Assembly (NCBI RefSeq): GCF_016495865.1 | Contig: NZ_CP054706.1 | Span: forward strand, 3,658,001-3,722,000 | Source: Salicibibacter cibi | GTDB lineage: Bacteria; Bacillota; Bacilli; Bacillales; Marinococcaceae | DNA length: 64,000 nucleotides | Direction of reading: 5' to 3' | The notes under the pieces: generated by a model | Database searches by the model: none | What the model was told of the DNA's origin: nothing | The model's input: only the letters and a program-made list of their open reading frames with translations | Position numbers and translations under genes: made by a program | In this document: one piece after another, positions 29,471 to 38,090 of the stretch | How positions within the stretch are numbered: the stretch's first letter is position 1 | Layout of the letters: each line of letters opens with the position of its first letter

Positions 29471-29505
29471 AAAAACCCCGCATTTTTTAATGAAAGAATG
29501 CGGGG
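29471..29505 (-). terminator. Terminator of the ABC ATPase gene
   Basis: CCCCGCATT / AATGCGGGG stem; minus strand continues GTTTTTAT. Confidence 0.85.
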
Positions 29506-29514
29506 CGCCGATAT

Positions 29515-30306
29515 TTATTTAACATTTTCTTCTTCAATTTCTAACGCATAGCGGCCGTTTTTTTGATGAATGTGAAGCGGTGCCCGACAGAAATCGGAAA
29601 GCTTTTCTGACGTCAAAAGGTCGTCGGTTTTTCCCGCGTCGAATACTTCGCCGTCCCGAATAAGTAGCGTTTTCTCGAACACCGGCAAAATTTCGTCCAC
29701 TTGATGCGTGACATAAATAATCGTCGTTTCCCGGCGTTCCGCAAGCTGTTCAACCGTATACAACAACTGGGCTTTCGCAAAGAAGTCCAATCCGTTACAC
29801 GGTTCATCCAGCAACAGGATGTCCGGTTCAGCCATGAGCGCGCGTCCGATAAGCATCCGTTGTTTTTCCCCTTGGGACATGTGGGCATACGGTTGTTTTT
29901 CCAGATAGCCTACCCCCAAATCACGCATGATTTTCTTTGCCTGAGCCATCTCCTCATCTGTCGGATACTCGTGCAAGCCAATCGAAGCGAATTTCCCGCT
30001 CAACACGACTTCCAAGCCGATATTTTGCAATTGATCATGCATTTTTTCGGAAAAAGAAAAACTGACCCAACCGATCTTTTTGCGAAGCTCCTGCCATGGG
30101 TAACGGCCGAATTCTTCCCCGAGTACACGGACAGTGCCTTTTGTCGGGAATACGTATCCGCAAATCACGTTTAACAGAGCTGTTTTGCCGGCGCCATTCA
30201 TCCCGAGCATCGCCCAATGCTCCCCGGGCCGAACTTGCCAATTTACATCTTTAAGAATGTATTTATCTCTTTTCAACGTTACATTTTCAATGTCTATGAG
30301 CATCAT
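29515..30306 (-). CDS. ABC transporter ATP-binding protein (YlmA-like)
   Basis: 263-residue nucleotide-binding domain: Walker A LGMNGAGKTALL, signature MSQGEKQRM, Walker B DILLLDEPCNGLD and the switch histidine in YVTHQVDEI. No membrane partner gene is adjacent and the protein has no membrane segment. B. subtilis YlmA and E. coli ModF-like solitary ATPases are the closest matches by reading. ATG 30306 follows GGAGGG by five bases. Confidence 0.8.
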   Translation of the reverse strand: MMLIDIENVTLKRDKYILKDVNWQVRPGEHWAMLGMNGAGKTALLNVICGYVFPTKGTVRVLGEEFGRYPWQELRKKIGWVSFSFSEKMHDQLQNIGLEVVLSGKFASIGLHEYPTDEEMAQAKKIMRDLGVGYLEKQPYAHMSQGEKQRMLIGRALMAEPDILLLDEPCNGLDFFAKAQLLYTVEQLAERRETTIIYVTHQVDEILPVFEKTLLIRDGEVFDAGKTDDLLTSEKLSDFCRAPLHIHQKNGRYALEIEEENVK

Positions 30307-30360
30307 TTTCACCCTCCGTTTTCCATTCTATGGACAATGGTAAAAGAATCCAACCATTTG

Positions 30361-31048
30361 TCAATCGCCGACGTTCTTCGCAAATTGGCGTAAAATCGCG
30401 TTTAATTCATTTGACCGTTTCGTCGGGACTTGGTGGCCGACGCCATCAATGTACACAAATTGAACCGGCACCCGGGTTACACGGGAATAAAAGTCTTCCT
30501 GATATGATTTGGCATAAGGATCACGTTTCCCATAGATGAGTAGGAGCGGAGCGGATAGTTCAGGTAATGACTCGCGATAATCCGCTTGTTTTCCCAATTC
30601 AAACCAACGCTTCAATACGTGTGTCTGCACGCTTTTGACGGAGGTAGCGATCTTATTGCGCGTCGCTTTATTGGATGTATGTACCCGTGATAATGCAAAA
30701 GCAATCAACGACTTTCCTTGAAGCGCCAACGTCCATATCTCTAAGCGCAAAAGCAATTGCCCCCAGACCTCTTGCGAGTAACCGCAAATAATGGTTCGAT
30801 CATCTTTTTCATGTTTTGCAAGCGCACATGTGTCACCTGCCCATTGATCAATCGTAAGCAGTTGATCCCTGAGCTCAGCCCGTGGCCACGCGCGTTTAAC
30901 GCAACAATTTTTCTATTTTGCGCAAGCGGCAGTTGTTCTCTGAAAATTGCTGCTCCAACCCCGGGGGATGAAAAAAGTAAAGGGATTGGCCATCCCCTTT
31001 TTTATCATAATGCAAGTGAGTGTCATCAAAACTTTTGAACAAAAACAA
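30361..31048 (-). pseudogene. Alpha/beta hydrolase with several frameshifts
   Basis: Read in three frames the minus strand gives one hydrolase: SFDDTHLHYDKKGDGQSLYF then HPPG; after a lost base in a GGGG run, VGAAIFREQLPLAQNRKIVA and RGHGLSSG; in another frame DQLLTIDQWAGD and IICGYSQ (nucleophile elbow); finally the C-terminal part ELSAPLLLIYGKRDPYAK and DGVGHQVP with the catalytic Asp and His. At least three frame changes are needed, so it is non-functional as it stands. Only the last 130 codons remain as one open frame. Start near TTG 31048 after GGGGGTGG. Confidence 0.75.
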
Positions 31049-31091
31049 GCTGCCACCCCCTCTCCATAAAATCTTCGGGAGTGGTAAACTT

Positions 31092-31328
31092 ATGCGAAAA
31101 TACTTATTCATTTTCATTTTCTTCATCGCCACATGGATAATCCTGCATCTATTGCTTCTTGTGACGTATTTCCAAAAGTTTCCGGGTCCAGAACATTTAC
31201 TACGCATGTTAGCTCCCCGGAAATGTGAGATCAGCACACAAGATCAATTGACGTTTCCGAGATATACCGGAACTTTCACCTGTCCATCCGTCAGTGTATG
31301 TAGGTGTTGCCTCATCTCAAGAGGATAA
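31092..31328 (+). CDS. Possible small membrane protein
   Basis: 78 codons beginning MRKYLFIFIFFIATWII with one clear membrane helix, then a cysteine-rich, unconvincing tail that overlaps the Nudix gene on the other strand by 85 bases. A GGGAG sequence lies 11 bases upstream. It may be a truncated remnant; low certainty. Confidence 0.25.
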   Translation: MRKYLFIFIFFIATWIILHLLLLVTYFQKFPGPEHLLRMLAPRKCEISTQDQLTFPRYTGTFTCPSVSVCRCCLISRG

Positions 31329-31684
31329 ATATGATAATTGAAAATATCCGCGATGGGAAGCCATTCAATGCCTATTTGATTTTTGTCTGGGACTTCACTA
31401 TACACATCTTCAATTTTCTTGTATGGGAAGCACTCAAAAATAAATTCAATTTGGTGAACGTCTATATCTTCGTCAAGCCACTCACGAACAAACATCAATT
31501 CACCTATCTTCACATCGATGCCCAATTCCTCTCGACATTCACGCGGAAGATTTTTATGCAGTGGCTCGCCAGCTTCTTGACCTCCCCCTGGCAAAGCATA
31601 AAATACCTTTCCGTCTTCCTGATATTTCACGGCAAGGATGTGATCATCCTGGATTAACAACCCTCTACTTGCTGTCCTAATCAT
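31244..31684 (-). CDS. Nudix hydrolase
   Basis: 146-residue pyrophosphohydrolase with a complete Nudix box GGQEAGEPLHKNLPRECREE-LG (GX5EX7REUXEEXGU) near residues 38-60. Substrates are nucleoside diphosphate derivatives; specificity cannot be told. ATG 31684 has GGAGG eight bases upstream. Single gene between a decayed hydrolase and the toxin-antitoxin pair. Confidence 0.88.
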   Translation of the reverse strand: MIRTASRGLLIQDDHILAVKYQEDGKVFYALPGGGQEAGEPLHKNLPRECREELGIDVKIGELMFVREWLDEDIDVHQIEFIFECFPYKKIEDVYSEVPDKNQIGIEWLPIADIFNYHIYPLEMRQHLHTLTDGQVKVPVYLGNVN

Positions 31685-31761
31685 CTGAATTTCCTCCAAA
31701 TCATCTCAAGAGGGTTGGCACCAAAAAAGGGATTGAACCTTTTCATCCAGTTCCCTTTCCA

Positions 31762-32175
31762 TCATTCTTTCTTCCTTGAGTTATTTTCAATCCAATCTGC
31801 AATGTCTTTCATGAATTGCTCCGTGTCAATATCTTCGGGCTTGATATCTGCGATTTCAACGGTCATGTTTTCTGCATCTTCCTGCGATGCCATAAACTCA
31901 TACCCGTTTATGGCAAGCATTCTTATGAGAGACATAAGTGCGGTTCGCTTGTTGGCGTTATGAAACGCATGATTCTTAATCAGCGCGTGATATAACGCTG
32001 CACATTTATCATAAAGCGTAGGGAATATTTCTTGACCGAATGCCGTCTGCTTCGGACGGTTGACCGCTGACTCCAAGAGTGATTCATCTTTAACGCCTTT
32101 TTGCTCCTTCGGGGAATAGGTTGAAATCAAATAAGAATTAAAGAGAATGACTTCTCGAATAGTAATATACTCCAT
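31762..32175 (-). CDS. doc: Doc/Fic-type toxin (death-on-curing family)
   Basis: 137-residue Fic-fold protein with the Doc active-site motif HAFHNANKRTA (HxFx(D/N)ANKR), which in Doc phosphorylates EF-Tu and halts translation. The ATG overlaps the antitoxin stop (TAATG), so expression is coupled. Intact by inspection. Confidence 0.88.
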   Translation of the reverse strand: MEYITIREVILFNSYLISTYSPKEQKGVKDESLLESAVNRPKQTAFGQEIFPTLYDKCAALYHALIKNHAFHNANKRTALMSLIRMLAINGYEFMASQEDAENMTVEIADIKPEDIDTEQFMKDIADWIENNSRKKE

Positions 32176-32408
32176 TAACGATCAACGAGATTTCTCATGG
32201 TTTCCCCGTACTTCTCATCTGTTTCTTTTAAGAATTTCAGAAAGTCGTCATCAAGCGTTTGATGCTCTTTGACAGGTTTCACGAAAAATCCGCCATCTTG
32301 AATATCAATTTCCAACTCCGTATCTTCGTCAATATCTAATATCTTTCTGACATGAGCAGGGATAGTCATTGCATATGTGCCACCATAAGGATGTATTTTC
32401 GTTGCCAC
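32175..32408 (-). CDS. AbrB/MazE-type antitoxin
   Basis: 77-residue protein with an N-terminal swapped-hairpin AbrB DNA-binding domain (YGGTYAMTIPAHVRKILDI) and an acidic C-terminal segment (DDDFLKFLKETDEKYGE) that should wrap the toxin. GTG start at 32408 with GGAGGGA six bases upstream; an upstream ATG gives a longer frame without a site. It replaces the Phd antitoxin of classical phd-doc. Autoregulation of the pair is expected. Confidence 0.85.
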   Translation of the reverse strand: MATKIHPYGGTYAMTIPAHVRKILDIDEDTELEIDIQDGGFFVKPVKEHQTLDDDFLKFLKETDEKYGETMRNLVDR

Positions 32409-32529
32409 TTTATTCCCTCCTTTTTCTCTCTCCATTTTATCACCTGGTATATATTTTTGTATATACCTTATTCTGTCCATGCCATTTCTGTTCTATTCAT
32501 GAACACCCCCCTGACCCCTTACGCAACGA

Positions 32530-33771
32530 CTACACTTCTGTAATAAAGTCGAGAATCGCTTCCACTAGGCTGTAAATGCCAAGCGCGCTGACAATCAGTA
32601 CGATAAGGCCGCCGATAATGTTAAGCTTGATTGAATTGACGTATTGGCCGAGTAAATTTTTGTTATTGACGACGATTAACAAGAAAATCGCGATAATCGG
32701 TAAAATCAGGCCATTTAATGCTTGGGCAAACAAAATAAGTTCCAACGGCTCGAAGCCTGTCGCTGAAGTGATCACCCCGATCGAGATGACGATGATAAAC
32801 ACTGTTTTAAAGCGGGGGTTATCAAAGCCCGTGCCCCAATTGGCAACGCCTCCAATCGTATAAGCTGCACCCATCGAGGCCGCGAGTGCCGATGAAAATC
32901 CGGCAGCAAGCAAGCCGATGCTAATAAACACCGTTGCCCATTCACCGAGCGTTGGCTCAAGGGCAACCGCCAACTGTTCGATCCCCGTCACGTCCGTGCC
33001 GCGCATCACTGCCGCCGATGTAATCAAAACTGCGGCGGTAATAAGCCCTCCGACGCCAATCGTAATCACAATATCTAAACGGGATTTATTTAGATCAGCC
33101 GGACTATTCCAACGTTCATGCGCACTTGATGCGTGTAAGAAAAGGTTGTAGGGGACTACGGTTGTCCCGATCAGGGCAACAATAATCACGATAGAGCCGC
33201 TCGGGATCGAGGGCGTGAATGCACCTTCAAAAACCGCAAGCACATCCGGCTGAACGACCACCATTGTCGTAATGAATGTGATGCTCATAATTCCCACGAG
33301 AACGATCAATATTTTTTCGAAAAATTTGTAAGTTCCCAAAAGCCCAAGAGTGAGAATGATGATCCCGAGCACCGGTGCGATATAGTTTTGCGGGATACCG
33401 GTGATCAACGTGAGCCCGAGCGCACCGCCTGTCAAATCCCCGGCCATATATGCCGCACAGCCCGTAGCAATCGATATGCCTACAACCGTCACCGTTATGT
33501 ATTTCAACACCGGCCGTTTGAATTGATCGCGAATCGCTTCTCCCAACCCGCTTCCGGTAACAATGCCGATTTTTGAAGCCATCCCCTGTAAAATCATCGT
33601 GGTAACAAGCGAAAACAAAATCGCCCAAATTAGGGCATAACCGAACGATGCCCCCGCTTCCGTCGCGGTTGATACAGTCCCGGGACCGATGAACGAAGCG
33701 GCGATGATGGCCCCCGGCCCGATCACTTTCAGTTTTGCTATAAAGCGGGCGACTAACGTATTATTTTCCAT
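32530..33771 (-). CDS. Nramp-related divalent metal/ion transporter lacking canonical metal ligands
   Basis: 413-residue, 11-helix protein of the Nramp superfamily (IGPGAIIAASFIGPGTVSTA near the start; LGLTLITGIPQ). The helix-1 motif DPGN of metal-transporting Nramps reads GPGT, and the helix-6 MPH motif reads VPY in GTTVVPYNLFLHASS, so both sides of the known Mn/Fe site are changed. It belongs to a divergent subgroup and could carry Mg or another substrate, or work by a different coupling. ATG 33771 has AGAGGTG upstream. Single gene. Confidence 0.82.
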   Translation of the reverse strand: MENNTLVARFIAKLKVIGPGAIIAASFIGPGTVSTATEAGASFGYALIWAILFSLVTTMILQGMASKIGIVTGSGLGEAIRDQFKRPVLKYITVTVVGISIATGCAAYMAGDLTGGALGLTLITGIPQNYIAPVLGIIILTLGLLGTYKFFEKILIVLVGIMSITFITTMVVVQPDVLAVFEGAFTPSIPSGSIVIIVALIGTTVVPYNLFLHASSAHERWNSPADLNKSRLDIVITIGVGGLITAAVLITSAAVMRGTDVTGIEQLAVALEPTLGEWATVFISIGLLAAGFSSALAASMGAAYTIGGVANWGTGFDNPRFKTVFIIVISIGVITSATGFEPLELILFAQALNGLILPIIAIFLLIVVNNKNLLGQYVNSIKLNIIGGLIVLIVSALGIYSLVEAILDFITEV

Positions 33772-33859
33772 ACTGGCACCTCTCCGTTTATACATCGTAG
33801 AATTCAGCATACCTTAGGGTTTAGTGGGGAGCAAGAACAAATTTAATGAAAACGAGTAA

Positions 33860-33887
33860 GGGCTCGGCACCGGTTTGCCAAGCCCCC
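33860..33887 (-). terminator. Terminator of small gene 33893-34057
   Basis: GGGCTTGGCA / TGCCGAGCCC stem with loop AACCGG on the minus strand, followed by TTACTCGTTTTC; directly after the stop. Confidence 0.65.
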
Positions 33888-33892
33888 TTGTT

Positions 33893-34057
33893 TTAAACTA
33901 GTGGATAATACGGTTCATAACGAGGGTTCGTATAATAAGGCGGTCGCTCACCGATTTTAGGCATTGCCCACGTCTCCGACATATACGCCATTGTGACCTC
34001 TTCATCGGATTCATCCACAAGCAGCAGTTCTACCTCAGGGTTAAATTCATAGCGCAA
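33893..34057 (-). CDS. Small acidic/aromatic hypothetical protein
   Basis: 54-residue product from TTG at 34057 with AAGGAGG seven bases upstream. It begins MRYEFNPEVELLLVDESDEE and ends in a Pro/Tyr-rich tail (PPYYTNPRYEPYYPLV). No membrane helix. Not recognised; the spaced Pro-Tyr tail is reminiscent of spore or surface proteins but this is only an impression. Confidence 0.55.
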   Translation of the reverse strand: MRYEFNPEVELLLVDESDEEVTMAYMSETWAMPKIGERPPYYTNPRYEPYYPLV

Positions 34058-34198
34058 ACGATCGCCTCCTTCTACCGTTATATCTATGCAAAACATTCCG
34101 ATGGGAGCATGTCATGACCACAAATATCTCAAGACATGCACAAGGGCATTCGCCCAACCATAAATTGTTTTGGAACATATAACATATTGGAGGTCATC

Positions 34199-35179
34199 AT
34201 GACACAACATGACGATAAAAGTTATCCATCAGAAGAAATGAAAGAGCTGCAAAGATGGTTCGAAGAAAACAAACAGACAAAGCCTTACCCCTTATATCCT
34301 AATTACGGAAAAATAACACAGTATGAAGAAGTTCCTCTCGCGCAGCCCGAACAGCGTCAGCTACGGCAACCCGGGCTTGAAGCGTTTATGGTTCCTAAAC
34401 CGATCATTGAAAATCCAAATTATAAAGGAAGCGGAAAACTAAAGGGAAAGGTCGCGTTGATTACAGGGGGAGACAGTGGGATCGGGGCAGCAGCAGCCCT
34501 CGCCTTTGCCAAAGAGGGTGCGGATGTTGCCATCGCTTATCTCGATGAGCATGAAGATGCAAAACGGACGAAAGAAAGGATCGAATACTTTGGACAAAAA
34601 TGTCTGTTGCTCCCCGGTGATTTGGGCACAAAACGGCAAAGCGTTGCGATTGTTGAAGACACAATTAAGGAATTCGGCTGTCTTGACATCCTCGTTAATA
34701 ATGTCGGAATACAATTCCAACAACTGGATATCGAAGACATTTCCGATGAGCAATTTGATGACACGTTTAAAATAAACATCTATTCTCACTTTTACACAAC
34801 TCGGGCTGCGCTCCCTTATTTAAAGGCAGGGAGCTCAATTATTGGAACGACGTCTGTCACGACGTATGCCGGCGAACCTTTATTGGTTGATTACAGCGCC
34901 ACAAAAGGCGCGATGGTCGGTTGGACACGGTCGCTTGCCCAGAATATTGCCGATCGGGGCATTCGTGTAAACGCCGTTGCGCCGGGGCGGATTTGGACGC
35001 CGCTCATTCCGGCGAGCTTTTCCGCTGATGAAACCGCACTGCACGGCGGAAATCTTTTTGACCGTATCGGGCAACCCTTCGAAGTTGCACCGGCCTATGT
35101 TTACCTGGCCTCCGATGATGCTCGCTTAGTCACCGGGCAAGTACTCCACGTGAACGGCGGAGAGACAATGGACTCATGA
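34199..35179 (+). CDS. SDR family oxidoreductase (general stress protein 39 type)
   Basis: 326-residue short-chain dehydrogenase with an extended N-terminus ([21 protein letters not shown]) typical of the YdaD/YhdF/YhxD group. NAD(P) motif [16 protein letters not shown], and catalytic YSATK are present. Members in Bacillus belong to the sigma-B general stress response; a sugar alcohol or aldehyde is the presumed substrate. ATG 34199 with GGAGG upstream. Confidence 0.85.
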   Translation: MTQHDDKSYPSEEMKELQRWFEENKQTKPYPLYPNYGKITQYEEVPLAQPEQRQLRQPGLEAFMVPKPIIENPNYKGSGKLKGKVALITGGDSGIGAAAALAFAKEGADVAIAYLDEHEDAKRTKERIEYFGQKCLLLPGDLGTKRQSVAIVEDTIKEFGCLDILVNNVGIQFQQLDIEDISDEQFDDTFKINIYSHFYTTRAALPYLKAGSSIIGTTSVTTYAGEPLLVDYSATKGAMVGWTRSLAQNIADRGIRVNAVAPGRIWTPLIPASFSADETALHGGNLFDRIGQPFEVAPAYVYLASDDARLVTGQVLHVNGGETMDS

Positions 35180-35291
35180 GCGGAATCTAATCCTAGCTTG
35201 AACGGCTTACGGCAACCTACCTCGAAGTGTTAGGAGCAGCGGACACGGCTTTAGGCACCCATTTTTCATCACACCTGTCCAGCCACGCACG

Positions 35292-35327
35292 AAAAAGCCC
35301 GGATACACGAAGTATCCGGGCTTTAAA
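35292..35327 (-). terminator. argS terminator (bidirectional)
   Basis: AAAGCCCGGATAC / GTATCCGGGCTTT perfect 13-bp stem with a five-base loop, between argS and the SDR gene. Confidence 0.9.
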
Positions 35328-35334
35328 CTCACAT

Positions 35335-37011
35335 TCACATTTGATCAGGTGCATGCACGCCGATGAGCGCGAGGCCGTTGGCGAGCACCATTTGCGTTGC
35401 TATTGCCAGCGCTAACCGCACTTGTGTCAAAGCGGGTGCGCCCGGGTCCACAATTCGCTCTGCGTTATAGTAACTATGGAACACAGACGCCAGTTCATGT
35501 AAATAATTCGGAATGCGGTGCTGAGTATATTGTTCCGCGGCTCCTGCCACAACGGTCGGGAACTCACCGATTTTTTTCAATAGCTCATACGCTTTTTCAG
35601 ATTCGATCAACGTTAAATCGAGGGTTGCTTCCGAATCATAGGCGACACCTTTCTCTTCTGCCTGGTGAAATAAACTGCTCACCCGGGCGTGGGCATATTG
35701 CACGTAGTATACCGGATTCTCATTGGATTCCTCGACGGCCAGATCCATATCAAAGTCCAAATGTGTGTCCACACTGCGCATGGCAAAAAAGTAACGGGTG
35801 GCATCCAACCCCACTTCCTCGGCCAGTTCTCGCATCGTTACGGCGTTCCCCGTTCGTTTGCTCATTTTTACGCGCTCGCCGCCTTTGACGAGATTGACGT
35901 TTTGCCCGACTTGAAAATCCAGCTTCTCCTTCGCATATCCAAGCGCTTGAATGGCCGCATGCATGCGAGCGATATAGCCATGATGATCGGCGCCGAACAA
36001 GTCGACAAGCTTGTCAAACCCGCGGTCCAGCTTATCTTTATGGTAGGCGATGTCCGGGAGCAAGTACGTGTACGAACCATCATTTTTTACAAGGACACGG
36101 TCTTTGTCATCGCCATACCGTGTGGATTGAAACCACGTCGCCCCATCTTCTTCGTAGACTTCCCCGTTTGCCCGCAACGTCTCAAGCGTTTCCTCCACCT
36201 TCCCCGTCGTATAAAGCGAAGTTTCGGAAAACCACGTATCAAATGAGACACGGAAATCGTTCAAGTCTGTTTTCAATTTTTCAAGCAAGTAGTCAAGGCC
36301 GAGTCTACGAAATTGTTCTCGTCTCTCTTTTTCCGGCAACGAGACAAACGCCTCTCCGTGATCTTGCACCACCTGCTCTGCGATACCGACAATGTCAGGA
36401 CCTTGATAAGCATCTTCGGGCATGTCTGCTTCCCGGCCGAGTGCTTGCAAATAACGGATATCCAATGACAGTGCCAATTTGTCGATTTGGTTGCCGGCGT
36501 CATTAATATAGTACTCGCGTTCGACATTGTAACCGGCCATATCGAGGATATTGCAAAGAGAATCGCCGACGGCAGCACCGCGTGCGTGCCCGAGATGCAA
36601 GGTTCCCGTCGGGTTCGCCGACACAAACTCCACCAACACGGAGGTTTCTTTGCCGGCATTGGATCGTCCGTACGCCGCACCCTCACGAAGAACCGTAGGG
36701 AGGACCTGGCGGAGGAACGCCTGATCAAGGAAAACATTAATAAACCCGGGACCCGCCACTTCAAGGGTGCGCACGGAGGCCTTCTCCTTATCGAAATGCC
36801 GGGCAATTCCTTCCGCAATTTCCCGTGGATTCTTTTTCGCCACGCGCGCAAGCTGCATGGCAACGTTTGAAGCGTAATCGCCGTGGTTTTTGTCTTTGGG
36901 CGTTTCCAATATAATATCCGGGATCTCTTCTTCTTTTGCAAAACCATTCGCTATTACAGATTCTCTTAACGTTTCTCTAATCTTTTGTTTCGTTTCATCC
37001 AAAATGTTCAT
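35335..37011 (-). CDS. argS: Arginyl-tRNA synthetase
   Basis: 558-residue class I synthetase. N-terminal Add-1 domain, HIGH-type motif in [18 protein letters not shown]-type [12 protein letters not shown] and the C-terminal DALR anticodon-binding domain (YVQYAHARV...; [11 protein letters not shown] end). ATG 37011 lies one base after the ywiB stop, with GGAG inside the end of ywiB. The ywiB-argS pair is conserved in Bacillus. Confidence 0.97.
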   Translation of the reverse strand: MNILDETKQKIRETLRESVIANGFAKEEEIPDIILETPKDKNHGDYASNVAMQLARVAKKNPREIAEGIARHFDKEKASVRTLEVAGPGFINVFLDQAFLRQVLPTVLREGAAYGRSNAGKETSVLVEFVSANPTGTLHLGHARGAAVGDSLCNILDMAGYNVEREYYINDAGNQIDKLALSLDIRYLQALGREADMPEDAYQGPDIVGIAEQVVQDHGEAFVSLPEKERREQFRRLGLDYLLEKLKTDLNDFRVSFDTWFSETSLYTTGKVEETLETLRANGEVYEEDGATWFQSTRYGDDKDRVLVKNDGSYTYLLPDIAYHKDKLDRGFDKLVDLFGADHHGYIARMHAAIQALGYAKEKLDFQVGQNVNLVKGGERVKMSKRTGNAVTMRELAEEVGLDATRYFFAMRSVDTHLDFDMDLAVEESNENPVYYVQYAHARVSSLFHQAEEKGVAYDSEATLDLTLIESEKAYELLKKIGEFPTVVAGAAEQYTQHRIPNYLHELASVFHSYYNAERIVDPGAPALTQVRLALAIATQMVLANGLALIGVHAPDQM

Positions 37012-37012
37012 T

Positions 37013-37447
37013 TTACGACGACTCCTTAACATCAATCGCCACATGGTAACTTCCGGCGAGTTGTCCTTGTAATTCCAGATCATAATCCAATGTAACATGT
37101 ATCAACGATTCATTTGGATAGCCCACTTGCACATGCTTTGTTTTCGCTAATGTTTCAAACGTGCCGTAAGGAGTCCCATACGATCCTGCTTTCTCCTCCC
37201 CTTGCACATAAGCTTGCCGCATGGACACTGCTCCTGAGCGAATAATGGTCAGTTCGGATGCCCGCTGAATTTTAATAACGGTTTTCACTTCCCCGATATC
37301 TTGCAATTGTTCCGTAAACGTCACATATGTGCTGCTTTCTTTTTTCACTAGCTCTCCTTTTCCATTCACGTGGATCTCTTTTCGTTCTCCGCCTTGTTGA
37401 ACTTCGGTTTTCATTGACACTTGAATAGGGATGCCTTCCGCCGTCAT
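37013..37447 (-). CDS. ywiB: DUF1934 beta-barrel protein (YwiB)
   Basis: 144-residue calycin/lipocalin-like small barrel of unknown function ([12 protein letters not shown] start, [17 protein letters not shown] end [12 protein letters not shown]). ATG 37447 has AAAGGGG upstream. It precedes argS directly, as ywiB does in B. subtilis. Confidence 0.85.
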   Translation of the reverse strand: MTAEGIPIQVSMKTEVQQGGERKEIHVNGKGELVKKESSTYVTFTEQLQDIGEVKTVIKIQRASELTIIRSGAVSMRQAYVQGEEKAGSYGTPYGTFETLAKTKHVQVGYPNESLIHVTLDYDLELQGQLAGSYHVAIDVKESS

Positions 37448-37727
37448 TAACGTTTCCCCTTTCCTATTGTAGAGTTTATCCTCTCTGTTGATCGGTTGCA
37501 ACAGCCGAACATTTGCTATTGATATGTTCGTCGAGACCCGTCCGTAAATCCTGCTCTCCGGACGAAAAAAATAATAAAAAACAAATCGACAAAGCATGTC
37601 AATTTCGGTAGAATAACAAATGGAAAGGCACTTGCAAAAACGTATGATGTTTACGATCAATAAGGCAACGGCGGGGAGAATCCTTTCGTTGTTTTTTTCT
37701 GGCGGGAACCAAGGAGGCTCTTTCGTT

Positions 37728-37934
37728 TTGTTTAAAAATATCGGCGTCGCCGTTATCGTCTTCTCTGTCCTCATCGCTTTTGTACATATGATCAGTGGCA
37801 TTATCCTATTCGGAGCGGCGCTCTGTTTACTCGCCATCCATTATTTTAAACAAACAAAACGGGATTGGTTTGTCGCCATCGTTTATGTATTACTCGGAAT
37901 GACATTGATCGTTTTATCCTTCCTTTACTTGTAA
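37728..37934 (+). CDS. Small membrane protein
   Basis: 68 residues from TTG 37728, ten bases after AAGGAGG. Almost entirely hydrophobic with three membrane segments (IGVAVIVFSVLIAFVHMI, ILFGAALCLLAIHYF, FVAIVYVLLGMTLIVLSF). A longer in-frame start exists upstream without a ribosome site. Function unknown. Confidence 0.6.
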   Translation: MFKNIGVAVIVFSVLIAFVHMISGIILFGAALCLLAIHYFKQTKRDWFVAIVYVLLGMTLIVLSFLYL

Positions 37935-38005
37935 ACGAAAATAAAAATTTTTCCTCGAATTTTGCCGTGATGAACGTACATGTGCTTTTTTATCAGCCTC
38001 CCAAA

Positions 38006-38056
38006 ACACAATTTGTAGTATCCCATGTTTCATACCCCTACTATATGTGGTATAAT
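38006..38056 (+). promoter_or_regulatory. Pair of NrdR-like boxes and nrd promoter
   Basis: ACACAATTTGTAGTAT (38006-38021) and CTACTATATGTGGTAT (38038-38053) both resemble the NrdR consensus ACACWATATYTWGTGT, and their starts are 32 bp apart, the spacing of three helical turns expected for NrdR. The second box overlaps an extended -10 TGGTATAAT (38048-38056) with TTTCAT 17 bases upstream. NrdR-dATP repression of the operon is inferred. Confidence 0.6.
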
Positions 38057-38090
38057 TGGTATATAATCGAAAGATTGGAAGTGGCGATTC

